DNA from: Fibrobacter succinogenes
GTDB lineage: Bacteria > Fibrobacterota > Fibrobacteria > Fibrobacterales > Fibrobacteraceae
Reading direction: 5' to 3'
Assembly: GCA_902791475.1 (NCBI GenBank)
Contig: CADAWC010000001.1
Coordinates: 1 to 64,000 of the forward strand
DNA: 64,000 bases
Numbering within the stretch: the first letter of the stretch is position 1; each line of letters opens with the position of its first letter. A program made the translations under genes and the position numbers. Shown piece after piece: positions 7,533-16,394 of this stretch. Under the pieces are notes generated by a model. The model was not told where the DNA came from, made no database searches, and was given only the letters and a program-made list of their open reading frames with translations.

Positions 7533-8322
7533 GCATATCGGCATTATTGCTCTCAATACATTCCGCGAATCCATTCGCGATAAGATTCTTTATAACATTG
7601 GCTTTTTGGCGATTGCACTTACGCTTTTTAGCATTGTGCTTGGCGAGTGGTCGGTGTTTGACCGCGCCTACGTCATCAAGTCCACGACGCTTTCGGTGAT
7701 GAGCCTTTCGGGCCTTTTGATTTCCATCTTCGTGGGCATTAGCCTTGTGCAAAAGGAAATCCAGCGCCGTACGGTTCTTACGCTTTTGTCAAAGCCCATT
7801 AGCCGTGCCGCGTTTATCGTGGGCAAGTACTTTGGGCTTTTGGCGGTTGTCGCGGTGCATCTCGTGCTCCTCACGGGAATCTACTATGCAATTCTGTGGG
7901 TTACAAATTCTAGCCCGACGGTGAGCCTCCTGACGGCAATCTACCTCATTTTCTGCGAGATGGCGGTCGTGATTGCGGTCGCACTCCTGTTCAGCAGCTT
8001 CAGTAGCACGGTGCTCTCGGCTCTCTTTACGCTTGGTGTTTACTTTGCGGGTCACTTGAGCGACCAGCTCTTGGAACAGGTCAAGTTCGCAAGCCGCATG
8101 GGCGAACTGCAGGGAACGTCTTCAGCCATTCTTGAAAAGGCTGCTGTCGTGATTCACGCCGTATTCCCTGGACTTTATCGCTTTAACGTGACGAACTATG
8201 TGGTGCATGGTGTGGCACTCCCGGACATGTATGTGTTCTGGAACAGTGTGTATGCACTCGGTTATATCGGTGTGTTTTTGGCCATCGCTAGTTGGTGGTT
8301 TAGTCGGAGGGATTTCTTATGA
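7519..8322 (+). CDS. ABC-2 type transporter permease
   Basis: A 267-residue integral membrane protein with about six hydrophobic segments and the typical ABC-2/NosY-like start (HIGIIALNTFRESIRDKILY), followed by VQKEIQRRTVLTLLSKPISR, which marks the family. The GTG at 7519 is preferred because GGAGGA ends 8 bases upstream; a TTG at 7513 would leave only two bases. The gene overlaps the ATPase gene by 14 bases, and its last bases overlap the ATG of the next gene, so the run 6274-13229 looks like one operon. Confidence 0.9.
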   Translation: MQTLKHIGIIALNTFRESIRDKILYNIGFLAIALTLFSIVLGEWSVFDRAYVIKSTTLSVMSLSGLLISIFVGISLVQKEIQRRTVLTLLSKPISRAAFIVGKYFGLLAVVAVHLVLLTGIYYAILWVTNSSPTVSLLTAIYLIFCEMAVVIAVALLFSSFSSTVLSALFTLGVYFAGHLSDQLLEQVKFASRMGELQGTSSAILEKAAVVIHAVFPGLYRFNVTNYVVHGVALPDMYVFWNSVYALGYIGVFLAIASWWFSRRDFL

Positions 8323-9980
8323 GAAATCAGTACATGGCAAAGGTTCTTGTGCACAACAAGGTTGTGTCCGAGGATCAGGTCAAGGCCCACTGGGGCGAAA
8401 TCTCCGACTCGATGGATATCGGTCAGGTTCTTGTTCGTGCGGGAATCTTGAAACAGTCCATGTACGATAAGGTTCTTGCGTTTGTGAAGAACCTCGAAGC
8501 GAAGAACGCAAAGCCTGCTGAAAAGCCCTCAGCTTCTGCGCGCACAGCTTCATCTGCGCCTGCTACAGCCTCGGCGCATTCCGCATCAACGCCTGCACAG
8601 CCCTCGTCCCCGGCGCATTCTGCGCCCTCTGTGCAGCCTGCTCCTGCCGCTCCCGCTGTTTCTGCCGCGCCTGCTCCCAAGCCGGCGGAAGAACCTGCCA
8701 TAAAGATTGAAGGCAACAGCAGCCTTTACGGTGAAGCCTCTTCTTCGACGGTCGTCATCGAGAAGGTCGAAGGCCTCGAAACTACGAGCATGGCGAGCGT
8801 ACAGGTTCCGGTCGAAAGCGAAACGCCCGCCGAAGAAACTGCGACCGAAGAACTTCCGTCGCAGTTCGCCGTTGCTACCGGCGAAGGCGAAGCTGTCGAA
8901 GCTCCTGATGTTTTGCACCCGATTACACCGCTTGCAAAAATCATCGCTTACGCGCGCAAGTTTAACGTCACGGATGTTTACCTTTATGCCGACTGCCAGA
9001 TTACCATGCGCCAGTCCGGCACGCTCTTTATCGCATCCGAAAAGGTGCTCGAAAAAACGCATTTGATGGACCGCCTGTCCGAAGCCACCGAAGGCTTTGC
9101 GGATGGCTACAAGATTGTGGTCGGTCGCAATTTCAGTAAGACTTTTGCACTCCCCGGTGTGGGTCGCGCCCGCATTTCCGTGACGTGGAACGATGTCACG
9201 CCGAGCATTTCCATCCGCATCATTCCGATGGAATCGGCAGCACTCGAGAATCTTTACTTGCCCGAATTCAGCATGCAGTTTGCGACGCTCAATAGCGGGC
9301 TTGTGCTCATTGCGGGCCCGTCGTCGAGCGGCCGCTCCACGACGATGACCGCCTTTGCCGAATGCATCGCCGCGAATCGTCAGGTGTTCATCCAGACGGT
9401 CGAAAAGCCGATTGAACGCTTGCTCCAGAATCCGAACGGCTCCATCGCCCAGCGCGAAGTAGGCTTGCATGTGCGCTCCGGTGCCGCAGGCATCGAACTT
9501 GCCATCCGCACCGGCGCCGACGTGATTCTCTTTGACCATCTCGAAACGATGGAAGAGCTTTCCCTGCTCATGCAGGCTTCGAACGCGGGTGCTCTCGTGT
9601 TTGCTGTCGCGAGCGGCAATAACATCAACGCGCTTCTTTCGCGCCTCCTCATGTCCGTGCCGAGCGAGAATCGCAGCGCCTTTGCGTGCTCGCTTGCCGA
9701 TCAGCTCAAGGGCGTCATCGTGCAGCACTTGATTCCTGCAGTGCAAAACCAGGGTCTTGTGCTGGCGACAGAAGCGATGAAGGTCACGTCGACGATTGCG
9801 GGCATGATCCGCAAGTGCGATGTGTCGCAGATCCTCTCTGCGATTAGCAATCAGAAAGACCAAGGCATTACGCTCGACGATTCTTTGCAGATGTGCGTAG
9901 AATCCGGTTACATCGAAGGCAATGAAGCCTGGAAACGTGCAAACGACAGCCGCCGTTTTGCGTCTTACCGCAAGGTTTAG
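8319..9980 (+). CDS. PilT/GspE-like ATPase with degraded active site and long linker
   Basis: A 553-residue protein. Residues about 1-60 resemble the N-terminal domain of GspE/PilB-type ATPases (IGQVLVRAGILKQSMYDKVL). Residues about 65-130 are a low-complexity Ala/Pro/Ser linker. From about 200 onward it follows PilT: an N-terminal sensor-like part (NVTDVYLYADCQITMRQSGTL), then Walker A GPSSSGRSTT, in which the catalytic lysine is replaced by arginine; VEKPIER for the Asp box; QREVGLH; and AIRTGADVILFDHLE, where the usual GEMRD after Walker B is lost. The His box is also missing. It is probably a non-hydrolysing structural paralogue. No pilus gene is nearby. Confidence 0.8.
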   Translation: MRNQYMAKVLVHNKVVSEDQVKAHWGEISDSMDIGQVLVRAGILKQSMYDKVLAFVKNLEAKNAKPAEKPSASARTASSAPATASAHSASTPAQPSSPAHSAPSVQPAPAAPAVSAAPAPKPAEEPAIKIEGNSSLYGEASSSTVVIEKVEGLETTSMASVQVPVESETPAEETATEELPSQFAVATGEGEAVEAPDVLHPITPLAKIIAYARKFNVTDVYLYADCQITMRQSGTLFIASEKVLEKTHLMDRLSEATEGFADGYKIVVGRNFSKTFALPGVGRARISVTWNDVTPSISIRIIPMESAALENLYLPEFSMQFATLNSGLVLIAGPSSSGRSTTMTAFAECIAANRQVFIQTVEKPIERLLQNPNGSIAQREVGLHVRSGAAGIELAIRTGADVILFDHLETMEELSLLMQASNAGALVFAVASGNNINALLSRLLMSVPSENRSAFACSLADQLKGVIVQHLIPAVQNQGLVLATEAMKVTSTIAGMIRKCDVSQILSAISNQKDQGITLDDSLQMCVESGYIEGNEAWKRANDSRRFASYRKV

Positions 9981-9991
9981 CGAGGTTCATC

Positions 9992-10999
9992 ATGGCATCA
10001 GAAATTGAATCTCTTTTGGAATACGCCTTGAACATCGGGGCGAGCGAATTGATTGTGACTGAAGGCGCTCCTTCGGCGGTGCGCTTTGCAGGCCGTGTGT
10101 GTGCGGTCCCCGAATCTTCATCACTCCCGTTTGGTTCTCTGCTTGAATTTTTAGGTGCGCTCGATGGCGAGTCAGGAACGTTTGTCGGGGGCCCTTGGGT
10201 GAACACCAAGTGGCGCGTAAAGTACTTCCGCGAAGCGCATGGCAATGCGGCGATTTTCCGCCCGCTCATGGCTGAATGCCCGGAATTTACGTCGCTTGGT
10301 GCGCCTGCATCGCTCGATAACCTGCTCGGTCTCAGTTCTGGTCTCGTGATTTTTGCAGGGCCTGCCTGCTCCGGAAAAACGATAACGGCAACATCGTACG
10401 TTTCAGCCTTGTGCAGTTCTGGCATTTTGCGGTTCTGCGATTTGGATGAAGGCCATGAAGTACCCGTGAAGACCGGCGAAAGCTTAAAGCTTGTGAATAC
10501 GGTCGGCTCGACCTCCGAAAAACTGGAACAGGGCCTTCGCAGCGGAACAGATCTTTTCTGGCTTGGCGATTTTGACGGCTCGTCGTTGATTTCCATTTTA
10601 CGTGCCGCAGAATCGGGCGCCTTGGTGGTCATGAATGTGACGGCAGGTAACGCCGTTGGCGTTGTCGATGCTCTTCTCTCAGCGGCAACTCCCGAAAATC
10701 GAGACCTAGTCCGTACGATGCTTGCGGCAGCTCTCAAGGCTGTTGTCGTGCAAAGACTTTTGCCCGCAGCAACAGAAGGCGGTGGAGCCGTTTCTGCTTG
10801 GGAAATCCTTTTTAACACGCAAAACGTGGCTGCTTACATTCGCAGCGGCGAACAGTTTAAACTTCCGTCCGTGATGGCGTCCTCCGCTTCCGAAGGCATG
10901 CTTTTGATGGATGATTGCTTGGCAGAACTTGTTCGCTCTAACTATGTGACAGCCGCAGAGGCAGGTCGGTATGTTTCCAACCCCGCTCGGCTGGCTTAA
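9992..10999 (+). CDS. Second PilT-like ATPase, also degenerate
   Basis: A 335-residue protein shaped like a whole PilT: the N-terminus GASELIVTEGAPSAVRFAGRV matches the ASDLHL...RxxG start of PilT, and Walker A (GPACSGKTIT) is intact. The Asp box (DLDEGHEVP), Walker B (GTDLFWLGDFD) and His box are poorly conserved, and QREVG is absent. The C-terminal half (AALKAVVVQRLLPA) keeps the family pattern. The gene starts 12 bases after the preceding PilT-like gene and overlaps the next by 29 bases. A hetero-oligomer with the K-to-R paralogue upstream is an attractive but untested idea. Confidence 0.78.
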   Translation: MASEIESLLEYALNIGASELIVTEGAPSAVRFAGRVCAVPESSSLPFGSLLEFLGALDGESGTFVGGPWVNTKWRVKYFREAHGNAAIFRPLMAECPEFTSLGAPASLDNLLGLSSGLVIFAGPACSGKTITATSYVSALCSSGILRFCDLDEGHEVPVKTGESLKLVNTVGSTSEKLEQGLRSGTDLFWLGDFDGSSLISILRAAESGALVVMNVTAGNAVGVVDALLSAATPENRDLVRTMLAAALKAVVVQRLLPAATEGGGAVSAWEILFNTQNVAAYIRSGEQFKLPSVMASSASEGMLLMDDCLAELVRSNYVTAAEAGRYVSNPARLA

Positions 11000-13229
11000 A
11001 AAAACGCTCCTTTTGACGGCGGCGATCGCCTCTGTTTACGTGGCGCCTGTAGAGGCGGCACATTCCGCAGATGAAACGCTTTTGAGCGCTATGCAGCTTG
11101 TCCCTGATTCGCTACAGGCCAAGAAGACCAAGTCTGTGCTTTATCTCGGTGGTGGCGAGCGTTCGCCGTGGTTCCATTTGGGCGCCTTGTACGCTTTGGA
11201 AGAATACAAGATTCCTGTGGATTCCATTGTCGCCACTTCGTGGGGCGCCTGGATGGGTGCGCTTTGGTCGCTAGGCGTCTCGATTGATGATATCCAGCGT
11301 TTGATGATGGATCCCTCGATTGTTGAATTTGTCGGTATCAATACCATTCATGAAAAAACAGAACACAATGGTTTTGGTATTCCGCTTTCGACGGATGGAA
11401 TCCCGTCAATTCGTCAGCGTTTCTCGTTCTATGCTGATTCGGCGGGCAATGTCTATCGCAGCATGCATGCGCTTGTCCCTGATACCGCCTCTATTGAACG
11501 TTCGCTTTCGCGCCTTCGCTTTGAAGAATCGCTTTACCGCCAACGTGGTACTTACCGTATTCCCTTTACGCTCCTGACTTGCGATAGCATTATTGAAAAT
11601 CCGACATACGCCGATATCGTCGCTTCGCTCCCGATTGCAGGTAACGAAAAGTCTGGAGAACTTTGTCCGTATCTGGCGTTCCCGCAGGCTAAAAATCCAC
11701 AAGAAGCATCCTTGATCGTCGTTTCGGATCCGCTCCGTTATGAACTTGATGGAAATGCCGAAATGCGCACGCTCAAGAAAAATGTCTTGGCAAAATTGCT
11801 CGACCAAGGAATTTTTGTAAGGTCTCATTCTATTCGAGATACGTCTCGCAAGTCCATGATTCAGGCGGGATTCTCGGCTGTGGAGCACAGCTTGCGCGAT
11901 ATTATCCCGATGGTGGATGGCCGCAGGGAATATACCGAAAAGCAGAAATCTGAAGCGTGGTTTGCTTTTAATCCTGTTTTTGATAGCCTTTCGGCGGAGC
12001 TTCATTCGTCGGTACTTTCGTACTGGAATCCTAAAGATACAGGCTTTGATGCTCCAAGAAATTTTGCTTATGCCATTGCATCTAAAGTCCCGTACGATAC
12101 GGTCTCTTTCAATATGCAGCCCGATGGCGGGCTTGTAATTGATGTGGGGGTGCATCCGACGTTGGATGTGGCTGCGGGTGGTTTTGGTTCTAACGTGAAT
12201 GGCGCAAATGCCTATGGCGAATTGACGCTCAATTATGTGAACCAAATGGAAATCTCTTTCAAGCTCGCAGGCTTTTATGGCACCTCGTCTTACGGCTTTT
12301 GCCCTCGACTTGATGTCTCGAATTTGATAAGCCATCGCTGGAATTTCAGCTTTGGTTATGACTTGATGAAACTCCGCTTTTTGAAATCTTTTGAAAACGA
12401 TTACATTCCTAGCGAAAACCGCTTTGAATACGAAAAGCGCAATGACCTGTTCTTGTCGGCAAGGTATGCGATTGACGATATGCAGTCTGTCGAGGTCAAG
12501 TTCCTGTTTGGCAACCGTGAATTTGAACTGGCTCCAAGTGCTATCCCAGAAGTTGATTTCTTTGATGAGGAATATGTCAATACGAGTAGCAATTATGAAA
12601 CGGATCCCATGATGCAAACGGTTCGCTATTCTTTTGTGAATGGCGATGAAAAACCTTGGTTTGCATCAAATGGTGTTGCAGCAAACGCGTCTGTGGGTCT
12701 GAATTTGATTGGCTACGGTTTGCACCAGAGAGGTCCGATTTACGGCATTTATACTCTCGATGGTAAATTCTCCTACACTCCGACGCCGAATTCCTCGGTG
12801 ACGATTGGTGGTGCGTTGGGTTTTGACGCTTACCGCGATGGACATTTCAGGTTCCCGAAGAACTTTGACAATACGGCTATGGAAGACCGTTATCGCTTAC
12901 ATGCTGCGGCAACGCCTTGGTCCGAGGATTGGCTTGATCCAGAGCTTGCAACACATGGCTATGCGATGCTGCGCTTGAATGGCGGTGTACACCGCTATGG
13001 CTTGGGAGCGTGGATCTCGTTTGCGTATATCCACGATTTCGAGGATAAGGCGACAGCAAAGCTGAATTCAAACAAGTTTGTCTTTGAACCAGCGCTTCGC
13101 TATAAATATCGTTCTTTCTCGATTTATGCTGGGTTAAATCGCATAGTCGATACGGAAACCTTTAGCGATATTAAACGCTTTAAGGAATATCGATACTTTA
13201 TCCGTATCGGCGATTACAATCTTTTTTAG
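10971..13229 (+). CDS. Patatin-like domain fused to an outer-membrane barrel
   Basis: A 752-residue secreted protein with a signal peptide (cleavage near VEAA). Residues about 50-330 follow the patatin fold: an oxyanion-type motif LYLGGGERSPWFHLGAL and a nucleophile elbow ATSWGAWMGALWSLG, with Ala in place of the first Gly of GxSxG. The catalytic Asp motif DG[GA] expected near residue 240 is not found. Residues about 375-410 look like a single POTRA unit (PDGGLVIDVGVHPTLD), and the rest is beta-strand-rich, ending in Phe like BamA-type barrels. The layout matches type Vd (PlpD-like) proteins, but enzymatic activity is doubtful. The start overlaps the PilT-like gene. Confidence 0.8.
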   Translation: MFPTPLGWLKKTLLLTAAIASVYVAPVEAAHSADETLLSAMQLVPDSLQAKKTKSVLYLGGGERSPWFHLGALYALEEYKIPVDSIVATSWGAWMGALWSLGVSIDDIQRLMMDPSIVEFVGINTIHEKTEHNGFGIPLSTDGIPSIRQRFSFYADSAGNVYRSMHALVPDTASIERSLSRLRFEESLYRQRGTYRIPFTLLTCDSIIENPTYADIVASLPIAGNEKSGELCPYLAFPQAKNPQEASLIVVSDPLRYELDGNAEMRTLKKNVLAKLLDQGIFVRSHSIRDTSRKSMIQAGFSAVEHSLRDIIPMVDGRREYTEKQKSEAWFAFNPVFDSLSAELHSSVLSYWNPKDTGFDAPRNFAYAIASKVPYDTVSFNMQPDGGLVIDVGVHPTLDVAAGGFGSNVNGANAYGELTLNYVNQMEISFKLAGFYGTSSYGFCPRLDVSNLISHRWNFSFGYDLMKLRFLKSFENDYIPSENRFEYEKRNDLFLSARYAIDDMQSVEVKFLFGNREFELAPSAIPEVDFFDEEYVNTSSNYETDPMMQTVRYSFVNGDEKPWFASNGVAANASVGLNLIGYGLHQRGPIYGIYTLDGKFSYTPTPNSSVTIGGALGFDAYRDGHFRFPKNFDNTAMEDRYRLHAAATPWSEDWLDPELATHGYAMLRLNGGVHRYGLGAWISFAYIHDFEDKATAKLNSNKFVFEPALRYKYRSFSIYAGLNRIVDTETFSDIKRFKEYRYFIRIGDYNLF

Positions 13230-13269
13230 ACGAAAGAACGTCCGCTAAAGCGGACTATAGACGAGAGAC
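13227..13269 (+). repeat. REP-like element 1 (TAGACGA...hairpin...TAGACGAGAG)
   Basis: TAGACGAAAGAACG is followed by the palindrome GTCCGCTAAAGCGGAC (13240-13255) and CTATAGACGAGAGAC. The first three bases are the stop codon of the patatin-barrel gene. The same layout with a different hairpin occurs at 17660-17697. Confidence 0.7.
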
Positions 13270-13391
13270 TAGAGAGGTGTTTAGGTAATAGGGATTAGGG
13301 GTTTGGTTTTAATTATTCGCGGCTTCGCCGCCAAACTAAATACTTCCTACTGCCTACTAACCACTAACCACCAACCACTGCGGCTCCGCCG
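13270..13391. repeat. Repeat-rich spacer between convergent genes
   Basis: Between the convergent ends of the patatin-barrel and mltG genes are two GC hairpins (CGCGGCTTCGCCGCC near 13318 and GCGGCTCCGCCGC near 13380) and a run of short degenerate units CTACTGCCTACTAACCACTA. The hairpins can serve as terminators in either direction. Confidence 0.5.
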
Positions 13392-14405
13392 CTACTTTTT
13401 CTCGCCGCGATTCTTGGCGGCGATATCTTTGTACTTGTTGTGATCGGCGAGGTTCGTACTAAAGAAATGCGTGTGCGAACCATCGTCTTTTGCAACAAAG
13501 TAAAGCGCTTCGGTCTTGTCCGGGAAGAGCGTGGCTTCAATAGCCTTGCGTCCCGGGTTTGAAATCGGTCCCGGCATAAGTCCCGGGAATTTGCGGGTGT
13601 TGTAAGGGCTGTCGCTATTCAACTGGCTCTTGTAGATCGGGCCGGTCAAGTTTTTGAAAATGAACCGCACCGTCGGGTCTGCCCCAAGCGGCATGCCAAT
13701 TTTGAGTCTGTTGTGGAATACACCTGCGATGAGCGGACGTTCGTCGGGAATGCCGGTTTCTTCTTCGACCACGCTTGCAAGAGTCAGCACGCGGTGCCAG
13801 TTGCCAAGAGTTTCCCACTTGGAACCTTTACGCTGCTTCATTTCGTCGCGAACCTTGAAATTGGCGGCGACCATCTGTCGCAGTATGGATTCCTCATCGG
13901 AATTGATGGCGAACGGGTACGTGTCCGGCAGCAGATAGCCTTCGAGGGAGTTCCCTTCGATGCCGAGCGAGCGGGCGAACTTCGGGTCCTGGACTAGTTT
14001 GTTCCAACGGGCCGTGTCGAGGTTCGGGAAGCTTTTTTGGAGGTAGGCGGGGATTTCCCAGGAGGCTCGACCTTCGGGGATGGTCACCTTGCGGACTGCA
14101 TTTTTGCCGCTTTCGAACAGTTCGGCGAGTTCATCGAGCGTCTGATGGGCGGGAACCTCGTACCACCCAGCCTTGAGGGCCGGTTTGTTCAATTTACACC
14201 ATAAATTGAACGCCAGGTCGTCTGTCCAGACTCCTTTTTCGTGTAAAATTTGTAAAACTTTTGTCGGGGAACTGCCCTTTGGAATCTCCAAAATGACGGT
14301 ATTTTCGTTGAGTGAAACGGCGCTTAACCGTTGATTTACGTGGAAATACGCAAAAACAGCAGTTAGAACGAGGATAATGGCGGTAATTGAAAAAATCTTC
14401 TTCAT
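13392..14405 (-). CDS. mltG: Endolytic transglycosylase MltG
   Basis: A 337-residue YceG/MltG-family protein that cleaves nascent glycan strands in the periplasm and so limits peptidoglycan strand length. It has an N-terminal membrane anchor (residues about 4-21), a LysM-like region (VILEIPKGSSPTKVLQIL) and the catalytic domain with VVEEETG (Glu at about 214), then ERPLIAGVFHNRLKIGMPLGADPTV and YNTRKFPGLMPGPISNPG, all family hallmarks. The ATG at 14405 (MKKIFSI) gives the normal length; a longer frame to 14900 runs antisense to the next gene and is rejected. It is divergently arranged with the 14502 gene. Confidence 0.93.
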   Translation of the reverse strand: MKKIFSITAIILVLTAVFAYFHVNQRLSAVSLNENTVILEIPKGSSPTKVLQILHEKGVWTDDLAFNLWCKLNKPALKAGWYEVPAHQTLDELAELFESGKNAVRKVTIPEGRASWEIPAYLQKSFPNLDTARWNKLVQDPKFARSLGIEGNSLEGYLLPDTYPFAINSDEESILRQMVAANFKVRDEMKQRKGSKWETLGNWHRVLTLASVVEEETGIPDERPLIAGVFHNRLKIGMPLGADPTVRFIFKNLTGPIYKSQLNSDSPYNTRKFPGLMPGPISNPGRKAIEATLFPDKTEALYFVAKDDGSHTHFFSTNLADHNKYKDIAAKNRGEKK

Positions 14406-14501
14406 TGCGTAAAAATTTAAAAGAAAATGCAACGGATTGGCAAAATAAAAGGTATATTCGTATTGCATTGTTGAATATTTCCCTTGTTTTGAGGATTCGC
14501 T

Positions 14502-14945
14502 ATGAAAATGATGAAAAAAATTATGTTTGTCGCCTTCGCTTTGTTGGTTGCCTCTTCCTTTGCAGCCAAGAAGGTTAAGTCCAAGCTGGGCGATGTGGAA
14601 CTCACCAAAGAAAAAGATGGTGGCTCCGTTGTTTGCACGGCTAGCTTCAATGACGAAATGACCGTGTTGAAAGAAGGTGATACCGAAGTCCTCGTGAAGG
14701 GCGCCTGCGGTCAGGGCTGGGTTCCGAAGTCCAAGGTTGAATACGTTGCCCAGAAGGCTGGCGACAAGTCCATGAAGTTGGAAGACGTGGACATTGTGGG
14801 CTGGCTCGATAACCCGAGTGCCGTGTTCGTGTTGGAAAACGACGACATCGACTTCGACGGTGTGAACATCGACCGTGACTTCAAGGAATACTTGCAGCAC
14901 ACGATGGACCGTGAAACGATCGAAATGAGCAACGGCGAAAACTAA
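14502..14945 (+). CDS. Small secreted protein of unknown function
   Basis: A 147-residue protein with a signal peptide (MKMMKKIMFVAFALLVASSFA, cleavage near AA-KKV). The mature part is acidic and charged and has two cysteines (VVCTASF and GACGQGW) that could pair. No known domain is recognised. It may be a lineage-specific periplasmic protein. It is a single gene with its own terminator; a TATATT-like box lies near 14453. Confidence 0.7.
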   Translation: MKMMKKIMFVAFALLVASSFAAKKVKSKLGDVELTKEKDGGSVVCTASFNDEMTVLKEGDTEVLVKGACGQGWVPKSKVEYVAQKAGDKSMKLEDVDIVGWLDNPSAVFVLENDDIDFDGVNIDRDFKEYLQHTMDRETIEMSNGEN

Positions 14946-14970
14946 TTGCTCGACATTCGTGAATGTTTAA

Positions 14971-14998
14971 CCCGTGGCTTAACGCTGCGGGCTTTTTT
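14971..14998 (+). terminator. Terminator after the small secreted protein
   Basis: CCCGTGGC and GCTGCGGG pair (two G-U pairs) around TTAAC, followed by C and six T residues. Confidence 0.85.
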
Positions 14999-15128
14999 AT
15001 GCCCTGACTAAAAAACTGAGCGCTAAGATTAAAGCTCCGCCAATTGCTTATTTCCTACAATTTTCGCATGTATTTAAATATTTGCATAAATCGTCCCAAA
15101 GTCTCTTAAAAATGCTATCTTTGCGCCC

Positions 15129-15839
15129 ATGAGTTATTTGAAGGGCTTAAAGGACGGTTCCCCGATTGGGCTTGGCTACTTTGCCGTCTCGTTTTCTTTT
15201 GGTATTGCTGGTTCGAAGATATTTTCGTGGCCGCTTGTGACGCTTATATCCATGACGAACTTGACCTCGGCAGGCCAGTTTGCGGGTCTCCAGATCATGG
15301 CGGATGCCGCCGGCACATTTATCGAGATGGCGCTTGCGACGTTCTTTATCAATCTCCGCTATTCGCTGATGGCGATTTCCCTGTCGCAGAAGGTTTCTCC
15401 TGATTTTGGTACGGTAAAGCGCCTTTTGCTCGCGACGGGTATCACGGACGAAATTTTTGCTGTGGCCATGTCGCAGAAGCGCGTGACGCCGATATACTTC
15501 CTCGGGCTTTCGACGCTCCCTTACATTGGCTGGTCGCTCGGGACGATGGTTGGTGCCATTTGCGGTGAAATTCTCCCGGCGATGGTGACGAATGCCCTTG
15601 GCGTTGCGCTTTATGGCATGTTTGTTGCAATTGTCGTGCCGCAGATGAAGGTGCATGGCCCGACGGTTTTTGCGGTCGTTATTGCTGTGGCGCTTAGCTG
15701 CGCGTTCAAGTTTTTTCCGCCGCTGAGCGGCGTGTCTGTCGGTTTTGCAATTATCATTTGCGCACTCGTGGCATCCTTTATTGCGGCGTGGCTCTTCCCG
15801 ATGGAAAATGTCAATGCAGATGACGAGGTGGCCAAATGA
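15129..15839 (+). CDS. azlC: AzlC-type branched-chain amino acid exporter subunit
   Basis: A 236-residue inner-membrane protein of the AzlC/YgaZ family, the large subunit of a two-part exporter of branched-chain amino acids. Evidence is the start GLKDGSPIGLGYFAVSFSFG, TNLTSAGQFAGL, FINLRYSLMAISLSQK and TDEIFAVA, which are conserved family segments, and several transmembrane stretches. It overlaps the azlD start by four bases (ATGA). TGCTATCTTTG just upstream (15113-15123) resembles a -10 box seen at other promoters in this window. Confidence 0.9.
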   Translation: MSYLKGLKDGSPIGLGYFAVSFSFGIAGSKIFSWPLVTLISMTNLTSAGQFAGLQIMADAAGTFIEMALATFFINLRYSLMAISLSQKVSPDFGTVKRLLLATGITDEIFAVAMSQKRVTPIYFLGLSTLPYIGWSLGTMVGAICGEILPAMVTNALGVALYGMFVAIVVPQMKVHGPTVFAVVIAVALSCAFKFFPPLSGVSVGFAIIICALVASFIAAWLFPMENVNADDEVAK

Positions 15840-16156
15840 ATATCGATATGCAGACTTACCTGATTTATTTGCTTGTGATGGCAGGCGTGACGTTGTTCTT
15901 GCGTGCTGTGCCGTTCATTTTGCTGCGCAAGAAGCTCAAGAGCGTTTTCTGGAGCTCGTTCCTCGCTTACGTGCCGTACACGGTGCTCAGTGCAATGACC
16001 GTGCCTGCGATCTTCTTTGCGACGGATAGTCGTTTGACGGGCGCCTGCGCACTCCTTGCTGCTGTGGTTGCTTCGCTCCTCGGTGGAGGCCTTGTGACCG
16101 TCGCTGCGGTCTCTTGCCTTACCGTGCTCGGCGTTGACGGGCTCATGCTCTTGTAG
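15836..16156 (+). CDS. azlD: AzlD-type small transporter subunit
   Basis: A 106-residue membrane protein with three to four hydrophobic segments and the family motif LRAVPFILLRK near the N-terminus, followed by YVPYTVLSAMTVPAIFF. AzlD/YgaH proteins pair with AzlC to export branched-chain amino acids. The gene overlaps azlC, as expected for a translationally coupled pair. Confidence 0.9.
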   Translation: MNIDMQTYLIYLLVMAGVTLFLRAVPFILLRKKLKSVFWSSFLAYVPYTVLSAMTVPAIFFATDSRLTGACALLAAVVASLLGGGLVTVAAVSCLTVLGVDGLMLL

Positions 16157-16193
16157 AATTTGGATTTGAAAGGCCAATTTTAAAATTTTGCCG

Positions 16194-16240
16194 TTTTTTA
16201 CGTGAAAATGATGCTTGCTTGTGATTTTTTCACGTAAAAT
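16194..16240. promoter_or_regulatory. Inverted pair of TTTACGTGAAAA motifs, upstream copy
   Basis: TTTTTTACGTGAAAA (16194-16208) and TTTTTTCACGTAAAAT (16225-16240) form an inverted repeat with a 16-base spacer. A second, similar pair lies at 16395-16438. Either a protein-binding palindrome or RNA hairpins would explain it. Confidence 0.5.
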
Positions 16241-16394
16241 TAATGACAACGTAAATGGCCGTGCTTAAAAAAAGTCTGTTCGGGAGGCTTTTTCCTGTTT
16301 TTTGGGGTACAAAAAACCTGTTTGGGGCTAAAAAGATTTTTAAAAGAATGTAATCGTTGGAATAATAGAGAATGTGTTACATACAACATTGTGA

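Noticed and set aside
8586..9863. 425-codon open frame opposite the PilT-like gene
   Set aside because: Antisense to a supported gene; Arg/His-rich composition typical of a shadow frame.
11406..12617. 403-codon open frame opposite the patatin-barrel gene
   Set aside because: Antisense shadow with no family signature.
14406..14900. N-terminal extension of mltG by 165 codons
   Set aside because: It runs antisense through the 14502-14945 gene and its leader; the internal ATG at 14405 gives the normal membrane anchor and length.
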